From positions 142,501 to 206,500 of the forward strand of contig CAJHNH020008433.1 of NCBI GenBank assembly GCA_905116865.2: a stretch of DNA of 64,000 nt, read 5' to 3'. The notes below the pieces were generated by a model. That model did no database searches. It was not told the origin of the DNA and saw only the letters and a list, made by a program, of their open reading frames with translations. A program made the translations under genes and the position numbers. Source of the stretch: Candidula unifasciata. Taxonomy: Eukaryota > Mollusca > Gastropoda > Stylommatophora > Geomitridae. Positions 37,393-49,794 of the stretch are shown in pieces. The stretch's first letter is position 1, and the number at the start of each line of letters is the position of its first letter.

Positions 37393-40015
37393 GATCCTAG
37401 AGAGACGTTTTATTTGAATTATCCTGAATTTGTCATCAGTACCAGACTCCAGACTATACCATACACCTACCTGTACGTGTCCCAGAGACCGCAGCGGCTG
37501 CACCTGCACTGGCTGTATCAAAATGATGCTTGCTGCACTCAGTATCGAGGCCTCACCTCGGTCATTATCTGTCACCCATCTCATTGACTTGTTGTTTCGA
37601 TTTCAGACAAAAATGCAGTTTATTGAATACGTGACAATATTACCAAATGGGTTCATATTCCTTACATGTTAAACACATAATCATGCCTGGAAAAAGTACA
37701 TATTATGTCATTTAACAGTTTTTCAAATAATCTATTTGTATCTATTTCATTCTATCAAATATATTCATTTGTATAAGTTCGATATTTCTACATATTTTCA
37801 TAAAGAAGGGGAAAAAGAGAATGTCTAGACTTTTTATAATGGTCATTCTGTTTTTTTTTAAGCATTTAAGATAAATTGTTCATATATAAGGAGCTCGTCT
37901 ACTGTGATTTCCTTTATTTCTATTCCTTTTGTGTGTTTCGCAGAATTTCAAGTGTTTCGCAGAATTTCAGTATTAAGGTTTATTATATGGACTTACTCTG
38001 TATGAATGAAATGTTTGCAAACTTTGCAGTTGTGGCTTTTCTCAGAAAAATTGATTGGGCGCCACTCCTATCAAATTAAATTCACATATTTTGCATTAGA
38101 TCTGCCTTGAAAATATGATCGCTGTATGACCTTAAGTCTCCTGATAAAGCAGTTTTTCTTTTGGGGGGTATTAACTGTTTAACACAATTGCTAGTTTAAC
38201 ACCTCCCGTTCCAGAATATGTGTACATTAAAGTAACAATCTTTGAGTGTTAGTGGGTTTAAATAATACACCTATGGAACAGAAGTCATGTAACATAAACT
38301 CGATTCGTATAACAGGAAATGGAACATAAATTGTTAAAATCATTATACAGTGTGAAGAGCGATCAATAATCACATATTGTAAATTATCTGACACTGAAAA
38401 AATTAAAAACTTTTAGAGTAAATTGAGAAATTTGCCTTAAACAAAAACCTTTTTTTGGGTCTGTTAATTTTTTAAAATTGAAAATTGACTTTACAAAAAA
38501 AAAAAAAGTTCATACATTACCATGAAAACTACACTGGAGATACTGATAAAATTTTGTGATGATATATTCAGAGCTCAGTTCTGCTGGTAAAAATAGCCTT
38601 AAAAATGTCCAGTATTTTAAGAGGCAGGTTGCTGTAATATGCACACCTTTGGTTGCCACTTGGAATTATTGCAAGGTGGTACATTCTTACAGTTTACTTT
38701 CATGAATATGTTCTGATGATAGTTTCAGAGCTGAATTCTGCAGGTAAAACGTCCTAAAACTGTCTGACAGCGTTTGAGGCAGGTTGTTGTAAATACATAA
38801 AGTTGGTTGCCGCTGGGATAGATTGCCAGGTGGTACATTCTTGCAGTTTAAATTCTCATATATCTACAATTTTAATAACTTTCTAAAAGAATCCTGGGGA
38901 GGGGGAGGATGTGTACTTATAATGGTTGTGTTTTACTGAAGAATGTCATCAAGAATTACCTTTCTCACCTGTACATACCTGCACTTGGAGCTTCAGCATT
39001 CACATGTTCATAGTTTCTGACATTGTAGCATACAGTGAATGAAGATATTCATATAGTGAATTTATATATACAGATATATCGTTTATTTTTTTAAAATCTC
39101 TATACTTTTTACTCCCCCACTCCCTCCCTCCCCTCATGTTGTGTTGACATTTTATACAGTGATTATTTTTCTGTGTTGACTTGAGCCGCCCTGTTTGTGT
39201 ATTTGTGTGTGTGTGTGTGTGTTTGGATGTTGCTGAACCATTTGAGGCATTACATTTTTTGTTTGCTGTGGAAGGCCAGTGAGTAGTGTTTGTTGCGCCA
39301 GTTGGCTCATGTACAGGCTGTTGTCGTGTGCCTGTTTTTGACCAGTTTCTGACTGGATAGAAATGTATCTCTGTGGTTGCCTGGTTGGTTTTTTGTTTTA
39401 TAACCGTGGATTTGAAATATGTTGCAAACAGAAGCTCGATTTGATATTACCTGCTTCCCATGTTGGGTTTGTCTTCTATGCACAGTTGTTACACTTATGG
39501 TTGTTGTATTTTTGCCAAGCTGAGTGTCCTTTGGGGTCATTTACATTTTTTTCTTCTTCAGATTTGCCCAGTATATATGGACATGCCTCAAATGTTGAAA
39601 GAAATAAAAATAAACATACAAGTCACTGCTTTATCAGTCAATAAATGTGATACGTGAACCTGCTGTGTACACACAAGATATCTCCCTGACACTTGTGTAC
39701 AAATAAATATGTGGAAATATCTTGATTTATTATGCTCTCTGTTTGTTGCCTGCTCCTTTTGTACCCGCAGGACTGTTTACTTTATTGTTTGTGAACACTA
39801 TACATTGTCATTACTTTTGAATGTAATAGTATCAAATCTAATGCAAATGAGAAAATATGAAATATAAATTTTTACTTGTGAGTCTTTAAAAAAAAATTTA
39901 TTGTGTAAATCGTAGTTTATCTACTAGAAATTTTGTAAATTGTATAATTTTATTACAAGTATATGAGTGTTGTATTCTGTTACAGATTTATTTTAATAAA
40001 CCTTTCAGAATCGTG
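37393..40015 (+). other. YAP1: Probable YAP 3' UTR
   Basis: AT-rich sequence without recognised SINE or LINE copies, unlike the introns. AATAAA hexamers stand at 39603, 39702 and 39995; the last is followed by a plausible cleavage region. A further one is at 40567. UTR length is inferred, not proven. Confidence 0.55.
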
Positions 40016-42942
40016 AAGCTATGGTTGTTAGCAGTTTTGATAAAGGGTTGTGATTTTCAAATATAAATTGTGTAGTGAAAAAAAAAAAGATGTTACCATT
40101 CAATAACGTAGTTACAGATTTATTGTAAAATAGTTACTGTGTGTAATATTTATGGTTTTGTTGTAGAAGAGCTACAGTATGTAGTTTTGTTGCTTTTGTT
40201 ACAGGAGAGCTAGTGTTTCACTTTGAATACAGTTCCAGCAGCAGCAACTGCTGCTTTTTAATTTGATGTTGGGGGGAGGGGGGGGGGGGGGGGTTATTTC
40301 AGAAGGAAATCATTTCTGACACAATTTTAAAATTAATTTCAAGAAATTTAAAAGAAACAAAGGATAACTGTAAACATTTATTATCTAAATTGATAAAGAA
40401 GTAAATTTGTGTCAGCATGCAAGTAATGAAAATATTTTTATTTCCACATTCATATTATTGACAAATATGTGTATGTGTTACTTAGTGCTTAGAGCTGTCT
40501 TGTCTTGTTGTAATTGAAACTTATAGCATTTTAATTCAAAGTTCATATTCAGCATATATTATAAGCAATAAAAATGTGTTGATATCTCTTTATAGGCCTT
40601 TTATTGTCCTTCTCTTTTTGTCTGGGAGTTGCACATGTTTGTATGTAGCATCTGTAATTACAACTCTTGTTAGTGCAACTCTTTATTTCTTCATGGGGCA
40701 TAAGCCCTCAAGCAGCTCATGGCAAACCTGCCTTAATTGTACAATTGTTCCTTATTTCTTTGGATTCTGCGAGTTGATGTTTTTACGGGCTGGGGTAGCC
40801 AGCCACTTACACCAACCCTGCCTCTTCGTGCGACAAGCTTCATCCAGTACTGTGTTTCAGCTTTGTTTCCCCATCAGCCCACTGGAACAACCCTCCTTTG
40901 TGACCTCTTATGACATGCTTCGCTGGCTACAGTGTTACTGTTTTCTGCTTCCCCTGGGGGGCTGTATAACAAACCGGCAAGTTACATTTGTACTTTAGTG
41001 AAACTGTTAGCGTTTGCATCTGCACGTAACAAATTTAAACTAAAAAAATAAAAACCATTTTAATGTTACAACCTGTAGACATGGCTCCGTGGTAACCTAA
41101 TGTGATCTGTGGCCACCAGAGCAGTATGTCTTCACTGTATCAGGGAATTTGTTACGATTTGTTACATTGCACACACATTGCTCCAGTAATGGAGATAAGG
41201 CGGAACGGTGTGTATGATAATGTACATAGCTGTTTTTGTTACACTTCTGTAGTCATACCTTCGTGCTGTGGTTTCATCTTTCATAAAATGTCATCATAAA
41301 TATCAACCAGGCATTTATATTCAAGCTGAATGTTTTTTTTTCCTCCTAATTTGTTTAGCATGTTTTTTTAAAAACTGGCTGCTCATTGTTACTGCAGTGT
41401 ATGAGTAGGAACTGACATGAGAACCCCCTCCCATTTGCTACATGGATCGACACTCCAGTGACTAGAAAAGCTGCTTCTTGAATGTCAAGTCAGCAGGACA
41501 AAACCCAGAAAAACCCTTTTACATTTCTAAGAATAAATTTAGGACACCCTAAAGGCTACGCAACATTTTACCCAGTTGTACTCTAAAGTTCTGGGTGGGT
41601 TCAGGATTTAGTCAGTAATAAGCAGGATATGTGTTACCACTGTTTAATCTAGGTCAGGAATTGGTTGGAATGCAAGGTTTTAATGTGTTTTCCACTCTTG
41701 GTCTTCCTGTGAACCACACTCTATGAAAGTGGTGGACTGTTTGTGTTAGCACTTTTGATGGCTGCCTCAATGCATTTAATGTATGTGTGTGCTATTGGCT
41801 TTGCCGAGACTCCAGTCTGTTTTCAGTTTCTTCACAAGGGACAGCGATGGGTATACTGTATGGTTTCTGCTGGAGCAATCAGGAGGGTGATCCATGTTTG
41901 GAACTGCAAATAACTGAATAACTTAAGTACTTTTATAAAACATTTGTCCTGCGGAGGGGGCGTGTGTCCTGTTCCGAGTTCTGAAATATTTATCTAATAT
42001 GTACCCATTTCCATCATACACACTCCCAAGCACACCCACATACTCACGCATGTATACGTGATATATGTTTTCGTTCAGTATCAACACTTGCATAGATAAT
42101 CATGTTTTCAGAGACTAATAAAAGTTCACTGTTGTATGTTGAATTTCATGACAGGAAGATGTACATTTTTTCGATTGTATTCCAATAGCCTTGTGGGCAG
42201 CGTACACTGTTTTGTTTTTTGTTTTTTGGTAAACATGTTCACCTAAAAAAAAACACAGCATATTGTCATGATGTGATGTACCCGTATCCCTTCTTTCTCT
42301 AAGGTGCTTGCCTTATACTGACCTCTTCCTGCCTCCATGACAGACTGGTTCTGTATCAGATCAGTAAGTAGTTCTAACATTAGTTGGTGTACGCATTGCA
42401 TTTGTCATTTCTGTTGCAAATTTCACACTCAACACTTTTATGGTTTTATTATTTCTGTGTGTCCATTTAAGATTACCTGGGTCTTCAAATATTTGACTAT
42501 AGTTTAACCTCTTTTGAAGAAATCTCTTGGTCATCGTAATTAACTGGTGGAATGGTTTGGCTTGTAATGCTGTTACGATCTATTGAAAAAAAAAATCTGA
42601 GGTTTTTGACATTTATACGATGTGTATGTTGTGAAATGGTTACCTGGTTTCGTTCCAAGTTGTGGAAAGAAATATTTAGATAGGAACCCCATAAAGCAGA
42701 GACAAGATGGTCTGCAAATGGCACTATTGGTAATTGCACTATTACTCACTGAGTTGAAAAATAAAAGAGGAAGTGAAGAAGAAGTGAAGAAGAAGACTGT
42801 GTGAAGATGTCAGCATCTTACAAGTAGAGTTGAGTTAGTACAGCGCCACTGTCTTGTCATTCTAATCATCTTGTGGTAAAACACAGGCTTGGTCTGCCTG
42901 CATTTTGGAATAGTGTGATATCAACACAGTGAACTAGTCATT
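40016..42942. other. Intergenic sequence downstream of YAP
   Basis: Mostly AT-rich and featureless. A poly-G run lies at 40265-40292. The 140-codon frame at 40576-40998 has no domain. The part at about 40890-40980 (TTATGACATGCTTCG and a CCCCTGGGGGG end) may be a very old minus-strand family B head. Confidence 0.4.
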
Positions 42943-43027
42943 TAGCCATGTGGACTGTTGACACTTAGCCAATGTGAACTGTTGACACTTAGCCATGTGG
43001 ACTGTTGACACTTAGCCATGTGAACAG
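42943..43027. repeat. 23-bp minisatellite, about 3.5 copies
   Basis: GACTGTTGACACTTAGCCATG repeats at 23-24 base spacing with small differences. Confidence 0.9.
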
Positions 43028-43229
43028 ACATATGCAAATATGTCTGTGCTGTAAATTCTTCAGGATTCATACCACAATCAGTTTTCGCATACTTTATATA
43101 ATTGCCTGGTGGGTAAAGAGATAAAGCCAGCAAATGTGTATAATTCAGTATTATGACATGAAGCTAATGCAGGATATGGTAAGGAACATTACAAAGTGTT
43201 TGCTGTCATTTTTGTTTTCTCATTTCACA

Positions 43230-43410
43230 GTTTAGTAGCCGTACGATTAGAATGCTTGGTCCTCAAGACTTGGGTTCAAATCCCTGGTGCAGTGATAAAA
43301 ATGTTTGTCGTTGGCAGTATTAAAAACCCTAACCTGCACGGCGACTGCGCTAGCTGTGTTGCCTCAAACCCCAGGCTGAACACCTCTCCTCCAACTACAC
43401 CACCCTAAAA
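43230..43410 (+). mobile_element. tRNA-derived SINE, family F
   Basis: TTTAGTAGCCGTACGATTAG resembles box A context, and GGGTTCAAATCCC at about 43272 is a good box B. The body (TGCACGGCGACTGCGCTAGC) is not shared with other families in the window. Confidence 0.65.
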
Positions 43411-44520
43411 CGTAAACATAGACAGTAGAGACAGCCTCTTTAAAGTGTGGATTATCGTACTTCTTATTCTTCAGTTTGATTTGTGTAATCAATTTCTGAT
43501 TAATCATGTATCATTTTTTGTTTCGTTTTTCTCTTGTTGCTCCTAGTTTTGGTTTGTTTCCTTAATTTAATTTTGTTTTATATCCAGTTTATTTTATGAA
43601 TGTGTGCTTTGCTTTACATTTTTTTAACTTCACATGCATGGACAAAGGATATATTCAACATCCCGTACACTTGTTTTTTTTGTTCTTTCGTTTTTTTAAA
43701 AATGTTGATTTGGTTTGTTCTGGTCCACTAATAAAACTTATGATACAATTTTATTACCTGGCCTTTGTCCTGTATTAAGGTAGGTTTTGAGGGGTTGTAC
43801 CCAAGAAAACAAATATAAAGAAGAAAATTCAATTTATTTTCTGGAGAAAAGAAATACAAGCATTCAAAAGTAACTTATGCAAACTTGATTTTTCAAGTAC
43901 TAATAACTTGCATGTACATTATGCATTAACACTATACACTTGTCATTTTTGTTCATTTCTGTATCTTTTGTGTTTTTTACTGCTAGATCTATATTGTATG
44001 TAATGTATCAAGGCATATATCTTCACTGTTCATTTTTAGATTTGTATCCTTTTTCTGGTTGGTTTGTTTTAAAGGAAAGCTTTTCCCTGTGTACAAAATA
44101 CATAAAACTGTGGTTTTTTTTCTGTGTATTTCTTCGAAGACAGTGGGTGAAATTTGTTGTATGCTGCTGTCTATGCATATCAATATTCAAATCACACATC
44201 ATATATGCCCTGGACACTACATCTGTCAAAATTTCACATTACTGTTATTGATTTTTCCTGCCACATAAGATCGGTGGGAGTTCCATGCTTCTTTCTGTAA
44301 CACCAGTCCCTGTATATTGGTCTATAGATTTCCTATATACTGTCATCATTAAGGGATATTGTTCTATTTATCAAACTTATATCCCACTGCATCCAGTTTC
44401 TGCCTTCTCAAGCCTTCAACTGCTCTCTTTCTTCAAGTATCAAGAGGTGAGAAAAGTAAACCCTGGCGCTGGATAGGTCACACACATTTTGGGAAAACAA
44501 ATTAAAAGTATAGCTTGAAT
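43411..44520. other. Intergenic sequence, unassigned
   Basis: AT-rich with poly-T runs. Overlapping frames of 60-100 codons on both strands have no domain. Confidence 0.5.
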
Positions 44521-44524
44521 GTTT

Positions 44525-44720
44525 TTACAGTGGAACCTACATGGCAAAAGAAGTAGAGGAAGATCTAGAGCATCACAGAGAAAGAATTAGAGATGAATAA
44601 AAAGGTTAGACCATGAAGGAAGCTACAGGAGATGTCAGAGGTTAGGATTGTTTGGCATGTCAGTAAGAAGTGATCTGCCTGGAAAGGAGCCTGCTTTTAT
44701 CTCATTGATTTTAGTCCTAA
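44525..44720 (+). pseudogene. LINE C-terminal remnant
   Basis: GGCAAAAGAAGTAGAGGAAG-type basic stretch, then RKLQEMSEVRIVWHVSKK, reminiscent of the DRxxWRxxV end of non-LTR RT proteins. Weak. Confidence 0.4.
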
Positions 44721-45004
44721 CTCTTGGCCCTATCTGGCTTGGGTGACCACCATATCATTAGCCTTAAAGCTCCTAAGATCATGTAGTCAGACAAGCTTGC
44801 TTATCTTGGCAAGGCAAAGACAGATAGAATTCTTTCTCTGTGACTAAGTTAGCTATTGTATTTGTGGTTAAAGGTTAAAAGATAAAGTCAAGAGGATTGA
44901 CTTCATTGCACCGGGTTTGATCCTATATGGCTCAATCTCTCTCAGCAGAAAAGTTTCCCACAGTAGTAGTAGTAGTAGTAGCAGCAACAATAGCAATAGT
45001 ATTG

Positions 45005-45390
45005 AGGGTGGGGGGGGGGGAGGCTCCATGGTCTCGAGGCATGGCATCTGCCTGGAGTGCTGTAAGTCCCTGGTGAAGGCTTGGATTTTTTTCACGTAGG
45101 ACTTTTAGTAATTTCCCCTGGTCTCTGGGTAGTAAGATTGGACGCCCGTGTGTATTGTAGCACACCTAAAAAATCCCCTGGCAGTTGAAAATCGAAAAGA
45201 GTAGCCTATTGGTGCTGCCCGGGCAAAATTTAGAGATAAAAATCTACCCAAAGTATTTCGGGATCCTCGCCAATGTTACGGAGTTTATGTACTGCGCTGA
45301 GATTCTCTGGACAGGCTTGAGTTAAAAGTAGAACGGAGCACTTATGGGTTACTACCCTTGTGCCATGATGTTAATCCGTTGTTTAGTTCT
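45005..45390 (+). mobile_element. tRNA-derived SINE, family A
   Basis: Head CTCCATGGTCTCGAGGCATG, body TTTCCCCTGGTCTCTGGG and tail GGAGCACTTATGGGTTAC match the copy at 16985. A poly-G run (45010-45020) precedes the head, and AGT/AGC triplets lie at 44961-45000. The box B region is partly deleted. Confidence 0.85.
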
Positions 45391-46685
45391 AGTGGTAAAA
45401 TGTACAAAAAATTAAATGCATGTCAGCACATACATACATATAAATGCAGAAATCTCACTAGATGCTGCCACCAAGTTAGGCTCTGTTTACACTATGCCAG
45501 TTGTACCTTTTTACAGGATTTTTTAAAATCTTGTGAACTCTACATTTTGTGTGTATCTGCTCCAACCTTATTTTCTCGCCTATACATCTGCAAACCACTT
45601 TTTTCCCTATTCTATGGTGACCCCATTGGCTGATAGAGGCCAGTAGCTCTTGCTGTTTTTTTTTTTTTTTTTAGTTAAGTAGTGTGAAGAACTAGCTATG
45701 CTTTTAAGAACTATATGTTCAGATTTTATGGCTATGCAATCTTTATAAAGAAACAGTTAAACCAAATGATGCCAGCACATTCCAGAAATATATGGTTTTA
45801 TCTGATTATGTCTTTTGTCCAGGAAGTCTTGTGAAGCTTTTTAACTTTCCCCTCCTTTCTCCACGCTTTGAACTTAGAACCATTTCACATAATAAATGTT
45901 CGATCCATATTAATGTGTGTGTTATTACCAATAAAATGTTTTATTTAAAGCTGTATCCAGCGGATATCGTAATTGAAACTTGGTGGGCAGCCATTGTCTT
46001 GAGGTGTACAGGAAGACCTTGACACCTCTAGCATAGTTGTATTTGCTGGACAGCATTGAGACTTTTGTTCATTGTGATTGTTTGGATTATAATACTGAAG
46101 ACAGACATTGGCAGTTGGACAGGAGTACAAGGTGGATAGTCTTATGATCTATAAAGACCTACAGAAGACAGGGGAGAGAAGAGCTAAGAAGACTGGGAAG
46201 AGAGGTTTGTAATCCGTGAAGAGCTAAGAAAGGCTGGAAAAGAAAGAGAAGTCTGTGATTCACTAAGAGCACATTGTTCACAGGATAAATGTTACCTTCC
46301 ACATCTACATGGGATGTTTGTGATCTCATCCTTTGCTAGCAGTTTCTTTCTCTCAAGACACGCATGTATCCTAATGTGCTCGTCCAGTAATTCTAGTGGG
46401 TACTCTATCCCTGAAACTATGTTTACAACAGTTGGACATTATTATCCATCCTTTACCACAAGGAGGATCAGTAAGGAGTTCTGCTTTGTCAGAGTGATAC
46501 CTTGTGGCATTTTTTAAATTTCGCTGTCCTTCAGAGGACATTGTAATTAATAGCTGATGAAATATTTGGATACAACTGTTGGTTTTAATCATTTAGAAGA
46601 GTTAAATAACTTTTCATTAATCCTCAGTACATCAGTCTGTCTGTGCTCATGAGTTTGGAAATAAACAACAAGAATCAGTCAACCA
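45391..46685. other. Intergenic sequence, unassigned
   Basis: No recognised gene. A GAAGAGCTAAGAA motif is repeated around 46170-46240. Otherwise featureless. Confidence 0.5.
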
Positions 46686-46689
46686 CTAG

Positions 46690-46845
46690 ATCATACCATA
46701 CAAGGCGTACATCCAAAGATTAAATGGATGAAGACACTAGGTAGACCATGAACAAGATGGAAGGGTAACATCAAAGAAGCTCTACAGCAGCACGATGGGT
46801 CAATGGTTGAGGCAGCCAGAAAAGCAAAAAGCAGAACCTGATAAC
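46690..46845 (+). pseudogene. LINE C-terminal remnant
   Basis: Across two frames: GRP, TRWKGNIKEALQQHDG, VEAARKAKSRT. Order and spacing fit a non-LTR RT C-terminus. Confidence 0.55.
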
Positions 46846-46899
46846 TCCCTCGACACTCGAATCAGTAAAACAGGAAATGAAGCAGGCACTGAATGTATA

Positions 46900-47125
46900 G
46901 TCTTCAAACCCCGTATGGGTTTTGGGGTGCAGTATGAGAGAGCAAAAATATAATAGACTGCCCCATAACATGTATATCATTAAAAACAAAAATTATTAAG
47001 CATCTTATGTAGGTGGCTGAAATGTGCAGATGTTGCAGTCTAGTTGCAGAGCAGCCACAGTCTAGTTGCCGAGCAGTCACAACACAGTGTGCCAACTGCT
47101 ATTTTAAGAAAATGCACGAAAAAAG
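46900..47125 (+). mobile_element. Chimeric SINE: B-type head, D-type tail
   Basis: GTATGGGTTTTGGGG and AATAGACTGCCCCATAACATG are B head features. CACAACACAGTGTGCCAACTG and an AAAAAAGAAGATGG tail are D features. The arrangement matches the minus-strand element at 33290-33500. Confidence 0.65.
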
Positions 47126-47832
47126 AAGATGGATACCGGAGAGAAAATGTTGGCTGCAGGAGAGCTGGTTGCCTGATCTGCTAATGCTGTGATCTGATAT
47201 CTGTGAAGCCGTATCACGTCACCTGCCCACTGCTATTTTAATTGTGAGATTATCTTTGCCTAGTTGTTGCACGTTACCATACGGGCATCTTGGCATATAC
47301 TAGAACTTGATATGTAAATGGTTGTGAATATATCCTCAGAGACATCCTTTGCCTTCATACTTTCATATTTTTGTGCTCCCCAACTCTACTTCATCTGCAT
47401 TTTGTTTTTTCCCCAAGTATTGTACATAACACAGATTTGGTTTTGTTCAGGACCTCAGAGAGTTTAAAAACGTTTACAAAATTTAATAGAAAAAAACATT
47501 GCTTAACAGTAAATATTAAAATATTTGTGTACATGCACGAACATATTACATATGTATACATACATTTGACAGACATATTTGTAAACTGATACTTGCATAC
47601 ATATTACATAGACATATGAAAGGATTATTTGTTTTCTCACTCACACATGCATAATGCATACTAGATATGAGAGAAATATTTGTAAACTCACACTTTCAAA
47701 CATATTACGAATATGTAGATTTGAAAGAAATAATCTGAATCTGTCAAAGACTTTCGGCAATGTGAAATGATGTGTGGAAAACTACAGCATATTACTGGTT
47801 GTTGAAACTGTGGTTAAATATTTTTGTAGCAG
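47126..47832. other. Intergenic sequence, unassigned
   Basis: AT-rich, with ACATATTACATA-type imperfect repeats around 47530-47720. Nothing else seen. Confidence 0.5.
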
Positions 47833-47994
47833 TTAGACAAGTTCCGGGGCAGAGTAAGTGAGGTGAAGGGTTTGGTCCTCACTCACTTCCACCACAAAGA
47901 CAAATATTCAGACCCTTTAGAATGTGCGACAGCTGCCAATAATGAAATCAAGCTGCGGGTCATGAAATGGCAACATCAGTGTCCTTATAATCTG
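47833..47994 (+). CDS. Candidate internal exon of an unidentified gene
   Basis: A 162-base open stretch lies between TTTTTGTAGCAG and GTTTGT, giving 54 codons with no stop, phase 0 at both ends. The translation includes VLTHFHHKDKYSDPLECATA and LRVMKWQHQCPYNL, with a balanced composition unlike the repeat frames around it and no match to the SINE/LINE families here. I do not recognise the protein, and I see no partner exon nearby. It could be an exon of a downstream + strand gene or a fragment of an unknown mobile element. Confidence 0.35.
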
Positions 47995-49329
47995 GTTTGT
48001 ATTTCCAATGTGTTTCTGTCATTTTTGCTTTCCTCTGGTACATTTATTCCTAAAACATGAGAAAGGAACACTCATTGACTGTTGCAGAGAGGTCTTTTAA
48101 AAAAAATAATTCAATCAATAAATATTTGGAGATTAAAAAGTCCATCTGTGCACTGAGTGATTTTAAATTTCATATAAGGAGTGATTGTAAAGTCCCCCAG
48201 ATTGGAGAGAATAAAAAGTCCATTTATAAACAGAGTGATTAACCCTGTCTGAGAAGTTGCAAACCAACAATTCCATTTGGGCCCAGTTCCAGGAGAAAGC
48301 CACCTGACTGACTTTTCTACAGTGACATGTTTTTGAGATGCATAGTTAATGCTACTGTTTGTGTTTTGCACTTGTGCAACGTTAATAAGATCAGGATATG
48401 AATATAATTACTAAAAATATCATTTAGGGGAAGTTTTTTATACTCTACAGAATAATAAAAAAAAGACCCTTACTGTATTGAATGACCAAAAATTGTCCCT
48501 GGAAAGTAATTTAACAGTATTGTTAAAATGAATGTTAACTGAGAAATATTGCCTGCCCATGAATTACGAAGCACACAAGCAGATGTGGAGAACTGTGGCA
48601 GTGCACCTTTTTTTTTTGATTTGGGTTTCTCCCTCTGAGGCTGCTTCCTAAAAGTTTGACATCATTTTTGTGTATGTTGATCCACATAGAAGACATCTCA
48701 AATAGCCTTTACAACTTTGTAAGAAATTGTGGGTTCTCTCCAGCTCTTCAAGATGGTGTCAATGCAGCCATTGAAGACAAAAGACTGTTCAATCAGCCTC
48801 AGTTTTGAATTTGTATTCGGTATGATCTTATCCATGACAAAAGTCATGCAGCCCTGGGAAAACAAGTGTTTGAGAGTCATTGAACTAGATTGATTGTTTA
48901 TAGTGATTGCAGAAGCACATCTTTTATACACTGGTATTCTGATTAAAGGAATCAGTTCCAGAAATTTACAAATTCAAAGTGGATTCCAGAATAAAGAATA
49001 TAACTTCCAGAATTCACTCGCATGGAATGAACCAGGTTTTTATTTCAAGTATACCAAACAAAGTCATGGTTTGGTTTGAGTTTAAAAGTATACTGTTGGC
49101 AATTGTTTTACACTCAAAAGGTTTGATTTTAAGCAATTCATACTGAATTATATACCATGATGTTATAATATGTAAGGCGGAGTTGATTTGGGGAAACCAA
49201 ATGTCAATAAGCAAAATAAAGACATATATATATGCATACAAAAGGAATATGTGTATCACGTGAATGGCTTGTTATGTCACTTCCATGTTTTGTGGTTTAT
49301 GTTTGTAAGTATGGAGTCTGCTTAGTATT
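47995..49329. other. Intergenic sequence with one unassigned minus-strand frame
   Basis: The minus frame 48698-48931 contains HLFSQGCMTFVMDKIIPNTN and SFVFNGCIDTILKSWREP, which looks protein-like but matches nothing I know. The sequence before the GCMTF part (TTGTTTTCCCAG on the minus strand) could be a splice acceptor. The rest is featureless. Confidence 0.35.
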
Positions 49330-49650
49330 CACTGGCTGTAAACTGCAGCCGAAAATTCTGGTTGTTCAACCAGCTTTAGATTTTGGTCTGGTTCCAGAAG
49401 TTGAGTTTTGCATCCACATCCGGTTTACAGATTTGGCATATTTGTGAGCAGACTGTTGGTTTCTCACCTCTTGGGCAGAAACACTCCATCATTGAAGGAA
49501 ACATGCCCAGCTAGTCACCTGTTGGCACATAACATGAAAAGGGGAGGGGGGGGGGCTGCGGGAGGGGTTTATTCCCACCCCCCCCCCCCCCCCCACAATT
49601 GCACACGCTAGCCTGCACATACACAATGGGGCTCCGGAAACCACACAGGG
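49330..49650 (-). mobile_element. SINE family B with poly-C run
   Basis: Plus strand: CTGTAAACTGCAGCCGAAAATTC-like tail, GTTCCAGAAGTTGAG, AACACTCCATC, then G and C runs (about 49544-49595) and GGGGCTCCGGAAACCACAC (reversed head). Confidence 0.8.
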
Positions 49651-49794
49651 AAGTATGGTGGCTGAAATAGGATAATTGTTTCCAGAAAACTAGAAGATGC
49701 CACATGCTCGTCTCTCACTCCTCAACCTCCTGATCTCCTGAAAGAACATGTTGCAAAGTCAGTTTTTTTTTTTCATTGCTACCAACAGCCTTCT

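Noticed and set aside
40576..40998. 140-codon frame as a membrane protein gene
   Set aside because: Hydrophobic and Cys-rich composition is what T-rich random sequence gives. No introns, no domain, and part resembles a decayed SINE head.
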